Origin: Bacillus alveayuensis
Lineage (GTDB): Bacteria; Bacillota; Bacilli; Bacillales; Aeribacillaceae
NCBI GenBank assembly: GCA_030812955.1
Contig: JAUSTR010000002.1
Location: 1-64,000 of the forward strand
Direction: 5' to 3'
DNA length: 64,000 nucleotides
Positions 1-7,389 of this stretch are shown piece after piece (the stretch's first letter is position 1; each line of letters starts with the position of its first letter). The position numbers and the translations under genes were made by a program. The notes under the pieces are model-generated. The model worked only from the letters and a program-made list of their open reading frames with translations, did not search any database and was not told where the DNA came from.

Positions 1-48
1 TTGGTAGCGCATCTAATCTAACCAAGGAGTTGGATTCCTGTCTCCTTT

Positions 49-95
49 TTTGTTTGGATGTAAATATATGTTAGGGAATTTGCTCATCTACATTA
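49..95 (+). repeat. 47-bp repeat, left copy
   Basis: This 47-bp stretch (starting tttgtttggatg, ending catctacatta) recurs at 61501-61547 in the same orientation with only two mismatches by eye. Similarity extends left to ttggattc at 30, although the right copy has about 11 extra bases there. A weak hairpin (AAGGAG / CTCCTT then T-run, 25-50) sits just before it. No transposase is attached. The rest of 96-309 holds no convincing gene or structure. It may be the scar of a mobile element. Confidence 0.6.
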
Positions 96-309
96 TTGTT
101 ATAAAGAACGTGTCCACAATGATAGTGACTTATAGAAATAGGGAAATGGCCGACAGAAGAGGGAGATTTGACTCAATATATTCGGAAATACAAGTTAATG
201 AAATGAAGAAAATAGCGTAAACAAAGCCCCAGCCAAGTACATATTAGTTCGTAAATAAAAAGAAGCGATTCCTTCTGAATGTACAAGGCTGAAGCTGTTA
301 AAATACTGT

Positions 310-624
310 TTAGTCAATTTCTACATCAAGTAAAGGAGCATATTGTTGAGATCCGAAAACATCTCCTTCACCTGGGTCGCCGCTTGGGCGGCTCCGTTTA
401 ATCGTAAATTTTATGGCATAGGCGGGATCGTATTCAACGAAGTCGGTAATACGGCTTTCGTCAATATCATAAAGCTTGGCGATCGTTTCTTTTGTTAAGC
501 ATTTACTTTGTTTTACTTTCTCGTATTGTTCCTTTTCACGGAATATGATATCAAAAGTAATTTTATCTGTCCCTGCATTTTTACTACGAATCGTTTTGGC
601 TAATGCTTTTAAGGTAACTGACAT
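310..624 (-). CDS. DUF4387 family protein
   Basis: This 104-residue protein matches the DUF4387 family in length and pattern: an N-terminal MSVTLKALAKTIRSKNAG segment, a central DIIFREKEQYEKV segment and a C-terminal RPSGDPGEGDVFGSQQ stretch. DUF4387 proteins are normally encoded directly after an AtuA-family (acyclic terpene utilisation, DUF1446) gene, and the remnant of such a gene lies immediately upstream on the same strand. A good ribosome site (AAGGAGA) precedes the ATG. The biochemical role of the family is not established. The gene is intact, but its partner is truncated, so it is probably a relic of a degraded catabolic operon. Confidence 0.75.
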   Translation of the reverse strand: MSVTLKALAKTIRSKNAGTDKITFDIIFREKEQYEKVKQSKCLTKETIAKLYDIDESRITDFVEYDPAYAIKFTIKRSRPSGDPGEGDVFGSQQYAPLLDVEID

Positions 625-643
625 GTTTAGTTCTCCTTTTCAT

Positions 644-900
644 TTAAGATTTTACTGATTCGCCAACCGTTTCGATTTGAACTTTAAATAATTCCAATGG
701 ATCAGAGACTGGAACTACATGATTCATAGTCCATGTGTAGGCAGGACCTGCGTAAAGTACGTCATCAGTAATAAATGCTGCCGTACCAGTTGTACCTTTC
801 ACTTCAGGAAGGCGGACATAGAAAATTTGCCGAGAAGCAAAAAGTGTTAATGCTTCAGCAGTTTCTTTTTCCTTAGCAATCCCTTCAACAATCACTCTGC
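644..900 (-). pseudogene. AtuA-family (DUF1446) C-terminal remnant
   Basis: The roughly 83 residues readable here match the last part of AtuA-family proteins: VEGIAKEKETAEAL, then FITDDVLYAGPAYTW, then PVSDPLELFKVQ. Intact members are about 450 residues, so more than 80 percent of the N-terminal side is missing. A GTG at about 895 could act as a start, but there is no sign that the fragment is a functional unit. The open frame stops being AtuA-like at about 900, where a truncated amidotransferase gene begins on the other strand. This looks like a deletion or recombination junction. Confidence 0.7.
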
Positions 901-901
901 A

Positions 902-1393
902 CGGTTAAGTTCATTACGGGAAACGGGAGAAGAGCGTTATAGCTTTGAAATGGTTTTCCTCCAAAAAGTTATCGAGGCAAAGCTTCCTGCTTTTGGTATC
1001 TGTCGTGGTATGCAAATGATAAACGAGCTATTCGGAGGATCATTGAAAAATTTAGAAGGAGTCAATGCTGAACGACATCACCAAGAAATGAAGGGAATCA
1101 TTGGGACAAAAGCTGTTCACACCATACAATTAGAAGAAGATTGCCGTGCCTTTCAATGGCTGCAGCAAAAAAACGTTGATGTAAACTCATTTCATCGTCA
1201 AGTTATTGATCAGGTTGGAGAAGGACTAGTTGTATCCGCATGGTCAGATGATGGTTATCCCGAGTGGATTGAAGGGGCAGGTGATCAATGGATTGTTGGG
1301 ACACAGTTTCACCCTGAACAGCTAGTGAAAAATGATGAACGGTGGGGGAGGCTATTCATTGCGTTTAGGGAAGCAACAAAAGAGAGAAGATAA
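902..1393 (+). pseudogene. Gamma-glutamyl-GABA hydrolase (PuuD-like), 5' truncated
   Basis: The frame is open from about 902 and reads RETGEERYSFEM before the first ATG at 950. It then contains the class I glutamine amidotransferase nucleophile motif FGICRGMQMIN and the His/Glu motif GTQFHPEQLV near the end. Family members (C26 peptidases, gamma-glutamyl-gamma-aminobutyrate hydrolases) are about 240-260 residues. The N-terminal 80-90 residues are absent, although the catalytic residues remain. There is no ribosome site before 950. The missing half points toward the AtuA remnant, so both genes lost their 5' ends at the same breakpoint. Confidence 0.7.
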
Positions 1394-1612
1394 AGGAACA
1401 CACCTCCATGTATATTTTCAGCACAAAATCTTTTTTAAGAAAATTCAAAATAAATATTGACACAAGCAAAAATATGAATTATGATTTGATTAACGAGGTT
1501 CACCTTTAAATCAGCTGCCCGATTTAAAACGTGAATCGATCGAGCTTTCAACTGAATATTGAACTGTATTATTTATATGGACTCTATTAGTGTAGAGCTA
1601 AAATATAAATAA

Positions 1613-1657
1613 TAGCCAGTTATATTATGATTTTACATAATATAGCTGGCTTTTTTT
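1613..1657 (+). terminator. Strong rho-independent terminator
   Basis: GCCAGTTATATTATG pairs with CATAATATAGCTGGC (15 bp with one G-T wobble) around a six-base loop, and the hairpin is followed by TTTTTTT. It ends the transcript downstream of the truncated amidotransferase. Positions 1394-1612 hold no convincing gene. Confidence 0.8.
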
Positions 1658-1729
1658 GTTGCATAAACAAACATTCGGTGTATGAAATATTGGCTTTTCG
1701 CTCCATTGTTGTATAAAAGTGGGACGAAA

Positions 1730-1803
1730 CGTTCAGCGATGCCATCACTTTCTGTTTAACTTTTAAAAAGTTAAATGCTTCAAAGTGCAGGAGTCGCTGA
1801 ACG
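1730..1803 (+). other. Long three-tier hairpin followed by T-run
   Basis: An outer perfect 10-bp stem (CGTTCAGCGA 1730-1739 with TCGCTGAACG 1794-1803) encloses a second stem (CACTTT 1746-1751 with AAAGTG 1782-1787). This in turn encloses an inner palindrome (TTTAACTTTT / AAAAGTTAAA). GTGTTTTT follows the outer arm. It could be a terminator, a small RNA or the leader of the micro-ORF that starts 110 bases downstream. A short extra hairpin (CTTCAAcggccTTGAAG) lies between them. Confidence 0.5.
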
Positions 1804-1912
1804 GTGTTTTTCTAGGCGGCATTCTCTGCTAAAACTTCAACGGCCTTGAAGGAGTGGCGCAGAAATTGGATGGACCGTCTGAAAAATTTTAAGTATAAAG
1901 GGGTAAGGAAAT

Positions 1913-2059
1913 ATGTGTAAATTAAGTTCGGCAGGCTGTAAAAATTGCGGAAATTGCATGAAAAACGCGGCGATGGCAAAAACGGCAAAAACGGTAAATC
2001 AGCTCATGATTTCAAGAACGAATAAGGATTTAAAACCTCAAGCGGCAAGTACAAGTTGA
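1913..2059 (+). CDS. Cys-rich 48-residue micro-protein
   Basis: A 48-codon frame has its ATG preceded by a purine-rich site (aaaggggtaagg). The N-terminus is dense in cysteine: MCKLSSAGCKNCGNCMKN has Cys at positions 2, 9, 12 and 15, giving a CxxC-xx-C pattern. The remainder is Ala/Lys/Thr-rich (AMAKTAKTVNQLMISRTN). I do not recognise a family. The spacing would suit metal or Fe-S binding, but this is only inferred. A structured region lies upstream (1730-1803) and a dispersed repeat lies 50 bases downstream. Confidence 0.4.
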   Translation: MCKLSSAGCKNCGNCMKNAAMAKTAKTVNQLMISRTNKDLKPQAASTS

Positions 2060-2108
2060 AATATTCATTAACGAAAGATAAAAAGGAGTCAGCTTCAAAT
2101 AGGTTATT

Positions 2109-2260
2109 GATGTCTAGCGAAAGACGCCCAGCGACTAGTGAATTTCCATCTCCTCCTTCCGATAAGTCAACATCGACGCTTTCGCTCTTCGTGTTTCCTT
2201 TATCTCATGCGGAGCGGTCCAGTTCATACGTCGCTAAGCGGGGCGCTTTCGCTTTTCTTA
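2109..2260 (+). repeat. 152-bp dispersed element, copy 1
   Basis: The element runs from gatgtctagcgaaag to cttttctta. A near-identical copy lies at 36370-36522 in the same orientation, and a diverged inverted copy lies at 41102-41257. Shared blocks include ataaaggaaacacg and the GCGAAAGCG-type terminal segments when read on the minus strand. Its right end (TTA at 2258-2260) supplies the stop codon of the minus-strand gene 2258-2512. It contains short GC-rich palindromes such as AAGCG / CGCTT. No transposase is seen. Confidence 0.8.
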
Positions 2261-2512
2261 TGAATATAGAGAATAAAATGCGACGATTCCAATGACGACA
2301 AATATAATGAATAGCCAATAAAGTATGGCGATCACAAGGAGAATCCATCCAGCTACCTTTCGATTCGTTTGAATAAGGTAAATTCCTAATGTTAAAAGGC
2401 TAAAAATGAAACCGAGAACCCCCCATAGCCAAGGGTTTTTTCCATATTTCGGGGAATCCAATGCTAAATAAATGGCAATGACAACAGATAGGATAAGTCC
2501 TAAAAACTCCAT
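2258..2512 (-). CDS. Small membrane protein, unknown function
   Basis: An 84-residue protein with three predicted hydrophobic segments: residues 1-17, about 29-48 (LWGVLGFIFSLLTLGIYLI) and about 53-78 (the VAGWILLVIAILYWLFIIF region). A short loop reading DSPKYGKNPWLWG separates the first two. A ribosome site (GGGAGG) stands upstream on the minus strand. The stop codon lies inside the end of the dispersed repeat. I cannot assign a family. It resembles the many short membrane proteins of Bacilli with a Lys-Asn-Pro-Trp loop. Confidence 0.6.
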   Translation of the reverse strand: MEFLGLILSVVIAIYLALDSPKYGKNPWLWGVLGFIFSLLTLGIYLIQTNRKVAGWILLVIAILYWLFIIFVVIGIVAFYSLYS

Positions 2513-2646
2513 TTTTATAACCTCCCATTAATTAGTTCCATTCATTTTATGTTGGCGAAAGGTTGTATTATGTTCAAGATTTTTCATAATATTTGTCTTC
2601 AATTTTCCATAAAATGAACTATCGATAGGGAAAGGTGTGTTCCGCC

Positions 2647-3102
2647 TTGAAAATACGGAGAAAGCATCAGCCGTTTATTGTTATCATAATGGTCGTTGTG
2701 CTATTCATATTCGTTCTTTTTTTTATTTCCAGCATGAAAAGCAAGAAACCGGAAGATGTCGTCAATACGTTTTATCGATATGAACAAAAAGGGGATTTCG
2801 GGAGCTCGTGGGATTTGTTTCATTCAAAAATGAAAGAACGGTTTTCGAAGAATAGTTATGTGACGGAGCGATCCCATATTTATATGAGTCATTTTGGTGT
2901 AACGACTTTTTCTTATAAAGTGCATGAAGCAAAAAAATTATCTTCTTGGAAAATGATGAAAGAAGGGCCTACTTTCACGAATGTTTATGTAGTACCCGTT
3001 GAAATAGACTTTCATAGTAAATTTGGAACATTTACCATTTGGCAAAATGTTTATGTAGTAAAAGAAAAACAAAAATGGACGATTTTATGGGAGTTTCAGT
3101 AG
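2647..3102 (+). CDS. Membrane-anchored NTF2-like protein
   Basis: TTG at 2647 is chosen because the AAAGGTG site at 2631-2637 is nine bases away; a GTG at 2635 overlaps that site. The protein has an N-terminal transmembrane anchor (FIVIIMVVVLFIFVLFF) and an extracytoplasmic domain that begins with PEDVVNTFYRYEQKGDFG. That opening is typical of NTF2-like or DUF4878-type folds, which often bind small ligands or assist secreted enzymes. The domain ends with a beta-rich segment (VYVVPVEIDF, then WTILWEF). No specific role can be given. Confidence 0.6.
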   Translation: MKIRRKHQPFIVIIMVVVLFIFVLFFISSMKSKKPEDVVNTFYRYEQKGDFGSSWDLFHSKMKERFSKNSYVTERSHIYMSHFGVTTFSYKVHEAKKLSSWKMMKEGPTFTNVYVVPVEIDFHSKFGTFTIWQNVYVVKEKQKWTILWEFQ

Positions 3103-3441
3103 CTTTTTATCAATAAAATATAAGAAAAAATAACTAAAAATTTACATATTTTTAACAATTCATCCAATTCCTTTCGCTATAATAGGTTTGACAATAGTTG
3201 TTTTTGCTCCAATGAATTCTTCTCCTCTGAACAGCTTCTAAGACCCCCAGTTAAAGGAAAGACATCATAATGAAAGGGAGGCGGTATAAGAAAAAGTGCT
3301 GTTTTCACAAACTTTGTTGCTTTCGGCAACTTCCACTTTTGATGAGACTCGAAGCAATCGTCCACTTACTGTTAATAGTAAAAAAGTATCTATCTCTTAA
3401 AAGCGAAGGCGTAAGAAAAGGAAAATAAGGAGGAATTTCGA
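3103..3441 (+). other. Intergenic region upstream of comK
   Basis: This 339-base AT-rich stretch has no supported gene. A -10-like TATAAT occurs at about 3178-3183 (cgcTATAATagg) without a well-spaced -35, followed by a TTGACA-like box at about 3189. The segment aaactttgttgcttt at about 3309 recurs at the left end of the structured element at 5030. Exact ComK boxes (AAAA-N5-TTTT pairs) were sought and not found with confidence. Confidence 0.4.
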
Positions 3442-3975
3442 TTGAAAACATATTCAACATATTTCATTTATCGGGATACCTTTGCACTTTTGCCATATTT
3501 TAATGAGTATGGAGAACTTTTTACTACTGTTATTGAAAAATATAAAAAAGTCCAAGTAGCGAAATCCCCGAAGCAAATTTTAATGGAGAATTGTGATTTC
3601 CATGGCGCCACTTTAAAAGGGAGAATCGACTCAGCGAAAAAAGTACTTCCAAGACACCGCCTCCTTCCCGTTTACATCTCTGATCATTTTAAGCTCTGCT
3701 TTTTTCCGACAAAATCGATGGAGAACGTTGATTGTCAATGGTTTTCCCAATGCGGGATCAGAACGATGGTGCAGCACGAAAAAGGTACAATTGTCGTGCT
3801 GAAAAATAACGAAAGAATTCTTGTCAGAAAAAGATATCCGATTTTATTTGATAAATGGAAGACGGCCACTTATTTAGTCGGTACATATCAGGATCGAGAA
3901 CAACAAATTGCAGAGTTAATAGCGGAAGACCGTGGGATTTATCGAGATGATGAACGAGAATGGGAGGATGATTAA
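3442..3975 (+). CDS. comK: Competence transcription factor ComK
   Basis: This 177-residue protein has the ComK layout. It includes FHGATLKGRIDSAKKVL (compare the RFFGSSYAGRK segment of B. subtilis ComK), a central ISDHFKLCFFPTKS, then CQWFSQCGIR, and the late segment FDKWKTATYLVGTY. ComK is the master activator of DNA-uptake genes; the comF operon lies 38 kb away in this window. The start is TTG at 3442, eight bases after an AAGGAGG site. The acidic tail (RDDEREWEDD) differs from B. subtilis ComK. It could be a ComK paralogue rather than the main regulator, since many Bacillaceae carry two. Confidence 0.85.
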   Translation: MKTYSTYFIYRDTFALLPYFNEYGELFTTVIEKYKKVQVAKSPKQILMENCDFHGATLKGRIDSAKKVLPRHRLLPVYISDHFKLCFFPTKSMENVDCQWFSQCGIRTMVQHEKGTIVVLKNNERILVRKRYPILFDKWKTATYLVGTYQDREQQIAELIAEDRGIYRDDEREWEDD

Positions 3976-4190
3976 TAAGGACGTGCTTGCCTCTTCATCT
4001 GTTCATTTTTGCAAAGCTTGGTAGAAAAATAGTTTCATTGTTATAGTTTCAGAGGCCGTGTTTTCATCAAAAGTCCCGATATGCTAGAGGATGACGATCA
4101 CTTTTCTTTTCCGCCGTTGACTCGCTGATTTAAAGATAAGCTGTCAGGCTCATCTCTTTTAAAGTTAATATATTATATTTCCTCCATCAA

Positions 4191-4220
4191 TGGACATAAT
4201 TTCCTATGATTCGATATAAT
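4191..4220 (+). promoter_or_regulatory. Probable SigA promoter of SGNH gene
   Basis: TGGACA (4191-4196) and TATAAT (4215-4220) are separated by 18 bases, which matches the SigA consensus at five of six and six of six positions. The GTG start of the SGNH hydrolase lies 36 bases downstream. Confidence 0.6.
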
Positions 4221-4255
4221 TTTGTTGAATCATGTACATTTATGGGGGGAAAAAC

Positions 4256-5032
4256 GTGCAAAAATGGATGGCAGTAGTGACCTGCATTATGACATTATTT
4301 GTGATCATCTTTGGCCATTTGTATTGGAACGGGAAGATTAAAAGACATGTAAATGCTTCAGAATCTATCACAAAAGCGGAGAAAAAGGATGCGAGTGAAC
4401 AATATGACGTTGTACGGCATCTTCCAGATGAATTAGTAGAAAAGGTCGAAAAGGCTGCGGAAACTGATGTGCCTTTGAACTTTGTCATTTATGGCTCGGA
4501 AGCAACCTCTACCGATGAACAGGCTTGGCCAAATCGTTTAAAAGAGAATTTGGAAAAGAACTATAACCACTATTTTAATATTTCAATATACTCAGATGAA
4601 GGGAAAACGACAAAAGATGTCATCGCAGAGAATCTATATGAAAAGATTGTGGCCGAAAAACCAGATGTCCTTTTGTTTGAGCCGTTTATATTAAAGGACA
4701 ACGGTGGCGGAGTAGGGATTGAAAACACTATTCAAAACATAACGTCTATTTTAAATGAAGTTCAAAAGGCGAACCCAGAAGTGACGATTTATCTACAGCC
4801 CGCTCACCCTCTTTATAATGCTGTGAATTATCCGCGTCAAGTGGAGCGATTGAAGGAATATGCAGAAGAGAACGATTATATTTTTCTTGACCATTGGACA
4901 GCTTGGCCTGAGCAAGATAATCAAGAGCTTAAAACTTATTTAGTGGATGAAAATAATAAACCTAATGAGAAAGGAAATAAAGTTTGGGCTGACTATTTAA
5001 TCAATTATTTTTATCAAGGGCTATTTTCGTAA
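4256..5032 (+). CDS. Membrane-anchored SGNH/GDSL-type hydrolase
   Basis: The GTG at 4256 follows a GGGGGGA ribosome site and is preferred over the ATG at 4232, which precedes that site. A single N-terminal anchor (WMAVVTCIMTLFVIIFGHLYW) leads into an extracytoplasmic SGNH fold. The block I position reads VIYGSEAT, with Ser in the nucleophile position. PDVLLFEPFILKDNGG is a block III-like region. The C-terminal acid/base block is LVDENNKPNEKGNKVWADYL, with Asn or Gly in place of the usual DxxH. That variation makes the catalytic His uncertain. SGNH proteins beside wall-polymer genes often act on acyl groups of glycans, but no substrate can be stated here. Confidence 0.7.
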   Translation: MQKWMAVVTCIMTLFVIIFGHLYWNGKIKRHVNASESITKAEKKDASEQYDVVRHLPDELVEKVEKAAETDVPLNFVIYGSEATSTDEQAWPNRLKENLEKNYNHYFNISIYSDEGKTTKDVIAENLYEKIVAEKPDVLLFEPFILKDNGGGVGIENTIQNITSILNEVQKANPEVTIYLQPAHPLYNAVNYPRQVERLKEYAEENDYIFLDHWTAWPEQDNQELKTYLVDENNKPNEKGNKVWADYLINYFYQGLFS

Positions 5033-5217
5033 ACTTTGTTGCTTTTCGACTGTCCATGAACCGAACAAAGCACGTGGTCGGACAAATCATTTGTCCGACC
5101 ATCGCCTTTTGTTCGGTTCACGTCACACTAAAGTGTGACATAGCAAGCGTGTCGCTTGCCTGGACAGTTGAAAAGCTAAGGTTGTAAAGCAACAATCTTT
5201 TAGAAAAGAGCCTTATC
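5028..5217 (+). repeat. 190-bp multi-hairpin intergenic element
   Basis: The outer arms are related inverted segments: aaactttgttgcttttcgac-tgtcca at the left and tggacag-ttgaaaagc...aaagcaaca at the right. Nested inside are CCGAACAAA / TTTTGTTCGG, CGGACAAAT / ATTTGTCCG, GTCACACTaaAGTGTGAC and GCAAGCgtgtcGCTTGC. The left end covers the stop codon of the SGNH gene. The right half recurs at about 42912-42965 and a short left-end match occurs near 3309. It has no open frame. It looks like a non-autonomous mobile element or a structured RNA. Confidence 0.65.
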
Positions 5218-5289
5218 AAAAGCCGTAATGAGCCTGAAAAAACATTACCCTATATGTCAATAAATGCTTGTTTATAACATGCAAAAATT

Positions 5290-5316
5290 CGGGATGAGAT
5301 TGATTTTCTCATCCCG
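5290..5316 (-). terminator. Terminator of the first LCP gene
   Basis: On the minus strand CGGGATGAG and CTCATCCCG form a 9-bp stem followed by AATTTTT. It lies 14 bases beyond the stop codon of the LCP gene. Confidence 0.8.
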
Positions 5317-5329
5317 TTAATATTTGACT

Positions 5330-6283
5330 TTACTCGTTGCTGGCAGTATTCGGAGTGAGCTCTAAATGCTCTTTTAATTCTTGAGATAAAGCAAGGCGTT
5401 CTTCCTCTGGTACGATCAAATAGTAAATTCCATCAATTTTTGTACCAGATCCTTTGATTTGATGTTGTATTAATGTTTGGCGAGCATCTTTATAATTTTC
5501 TTGAATGTCCCACATTTCATCAAATGTTAAGTTCGTTTTGACATTGTCTTCCACAACCTTGAACATTTCCCCAAACTTTGTAATGGATGAAATGCTCGCC
5601 CCTTTTTCGATAACTGCTTGGATCACCTGGCGTTGTCGTTCTTGGCGCCCGAAATCCCCTCGAGGATCTTGCTTTCGCATTCGGGTAAAAGCAAGCGCCT
5701 CATCACCATTTAAATGAATTTTTCCTTCCTTAAACGTATAGCCTTCATAGGAAAAGGCGTAGTTATTTTCCACCGTCACTCCACCAACAGCATCGACAAT
5801 ATCTTTAAAGCTTTCCATATTGACTTTCACAAAGTAGTCAACCGGAACATCCAAAAAGTGTTCCACCGTCTTAATCGCCATTTCTGTGCCGCCAAACGCG
5901 TAGGCGTGGTTAATTTTATCTTGAATACCTTTTCCGACAATTTCGGTTCTCGTATCACGCGGAATGCTTACCATTTCCATCGATTTTTTATTCGGATTTA
6001 CCGTCATGAAAATTAATGAATCCGATCGACCGCGGTCTCCTTTTCGTTCATCAACACCCATTAACAATATAGAAATGGGGTCCTTTTTGCTAAAATTTAC
6101 TTTCTCTTGGCGTTTTTCCGATTTATCGCGACCGATATCTTCTTGAATATTAGCAATCGTTGATGCTGCTTTTTGCCATATGTAATAGGCGTAGCTTCCT
6201 GTACCAATAATAAGAAAAGCTAATACGGAAAGGGTAATCCATAGTATTTTTTTGCGTTTTTTCTTTTGTCTTTCTGTTCTCAT
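5330..6283 (-). CDS. tagU: LytR-CpsA-Psr (LCP) family polymer ligase
   Basis: LCP enzymes transfer undecaprenyl-linked wall polymers to peptidoglycan on the outer face of the membrane. The protein has a basic start (MRTERQKKKRKK), one transmembrane segment (ILWITLSVLAFLIIGTGSY) and an LCP domain with DPISILLMGVDERKGDRGRSD, then VSIPRDTRTEI, then NHAYAFGG and FTRMRKQDPRGDFGRQERQ. These carry the conserved Arg and Asp residues that bind the lipid pyrophosphate. The ATG at 6283 is chosen because GAGGAT lies seven bases before it and the B. subtilis homologue begins in the same way; an upstream in-frame ATG is at 6298. It is divergent from gtaB and marks the left edge of the wall-polymer locus. 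Confidence 0.9.
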   Translation of the reverse strand: MRTERQKKKRKKILWITLSVLAFLIIGTGSYAYYIWQKAASTIANIQEDIGRDKSEKRQEKVNFSKKDPISILLMGVDERKGDRGRSDSLIFMTVNPNKKSMEMVSIPRDTRTEIVGKGIQDKINHAYAFGGTEMAIKTVEHFLDVPVDYFVKVNMESFKDIVDAVGGVTVENNYAFSYEGYTFKEGKIHLNGDEALAFTRMRKQDPRGDFGRQERQRQVIQAVIEKGASISSITKFGEMFKVVEDNVKTNLTFDEMWDIQENYKDARQTLIQHQIKGSGTKIDGIYYLIVPEEERLALSQELKEHLELTPNTASNE

Positions 6284-6400
6284 TCGACCCATCCTCATTT
6301 AAAAATCATATCCTAAATTTCATTATATTTTTTGTCCAATCATTCGGCAATAAAAAAATTGTAAATTTTTGTTGGGTCCGTTATCATTCTTTAGATATTC

Positions 6401-6429
6401 TTTACATATTTTTTATTAACTTCTAGTAT
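6401..6429 (+). promoter_or_regulatory. Probable SigA promoter of gtaB
   Basis: TTTACA (6401-6406) and TAGTAT (6424-6429) are 17 bases apart in the AT-rich gap between the divergent LCP and gtaB genes. The match to the SigA consensus is moderate. Confidence 0.4.
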
Positions 6430-6484
6430 TTTTACAATAAAATTGATAATAAAGAAGAATTTTATTTGAAATTGGAGGAATAAC

Positions 6485-7378
6485 ATGCAAATAAAAAAGG
6501 CGATTATCCCTGCAGCTGGATTAGGTACGAGGTTTTTACCGGCAACAAAAGCTCAGCCAAAAGAAATGCTGCCAATTGTTGATAAACCTACGATTCAATA
6601 TATTGTAGAAGAAGCGGTTCGATCTGGAATTGAAGATATTATGATTGTAACGGGAAGAGGAAAGCGGGCGATTGAAGACCATTTCGATAAATCGTATGAG
6701 CTTGAAGAGACATTAGCGAGAAAAGAGAAGTGGGAGCTTCTAGACAAAGTTCAACGAATTTCTAATTTAGCGAATATCCATTATATTCGCCAAAAAGAGC
6801 CGAAAGGGCTGGGACATGCCATTCATTGTGCCCGAACATTTATCGGGAATGAACCATTTGCTGTCATGTTAGGGGACGATATCGTTCAAGCAGAGGTTCC
6901 TTCCTTAAAACAATTAATGAATGTGTTTGAGAAATATGGGGCGTCTGTCATTGGTGTGCAGGAGGTCAATAAAGAGGACGTTTCAAAATATGGAATCGTT
7001 GATCAGCATTTGCCTGCTCTTGAACAAAATGTTTATCAAATTGCTAATTTAGTAGAGAAGCCATCTGTTGAAGAAGCGCCATCGACAAGTGCGATTATGG
7101 GAAGATATATTTTAATGCCGGAGATTTTTGATATTTTAGCTAACCTTAAGCCTGGAGCAGGTGGAGAAATTCAATTAACAGATGCGCTAAAAGAATTATT
7201 AAAAACTCAGCAAGTCATCGCCTATCATTTTAAAGGAAAACGCTATGATGTTGGAGATAAGCTTGGGTTTATTAAAGCAACCATTGATTTTGGATTACAG
7301 AGAAGAGAACTAAAAGATGAGCTTTATCAATATTTACAAGATATTTTGAGCAAAAAGCGGACAAAAATATTTGACTGA
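6485..7378 (+). CDS. gtaB: UTP-glucose-1-phosphate uridylyltransferase
   Basis: GtaB/GalU makes UDP-glucose from glucose-1-phosphate and UTP in the cytoplasm. The 297-residue protein has the nucleotide-binding start [19 protein letters not shown], the sugar-phosphate loops [14 protein letters not shown] and MLGDDIV, and the C-terminal [12 protein letters not shown] motif. It is followed after 11 bases by a UDP-glucose dehydrogenase gene, so the pair supplies UDP-glucuronate. A second copy of the same family is at 30163-31047. Confidence 0.95.
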   Translation: MQIKKAIIPAAGLGTRFLPATKAQPKEMLPIVDKPTIQYIVEEAVRSGIEDIMIVTGRGKRAIEDHFDKSYELEETLARKEKWELLDKVQRISNLANIHYIRQKEPKGLGHAIHCARTFIGNEPFAVMLGDDIVQAEVPSLKQLMNVFEKYGASVIGVQEVNKEDVSKYGIVDQHLPALEQNVYQIANLVEKPSVEEAPSTSAIMGRYILMPEIFDILANLKPGAGGEIQLTDALKELLKTQQVIAYHFKGKRYDVGDKLGFIKATIDFGLQRRELKDELYQYLQDILSKKRTKIFD

Positions 7379-7389
7379 GGTGGAATAAC

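Noticed and set aside
2056..2295. 79-codon plus-strand frame across the first dispersed repeat
   Set aside because: Most of it is the non-coding repeat element, and it overlaps the end of the supported minus-strand membrane protein gene.
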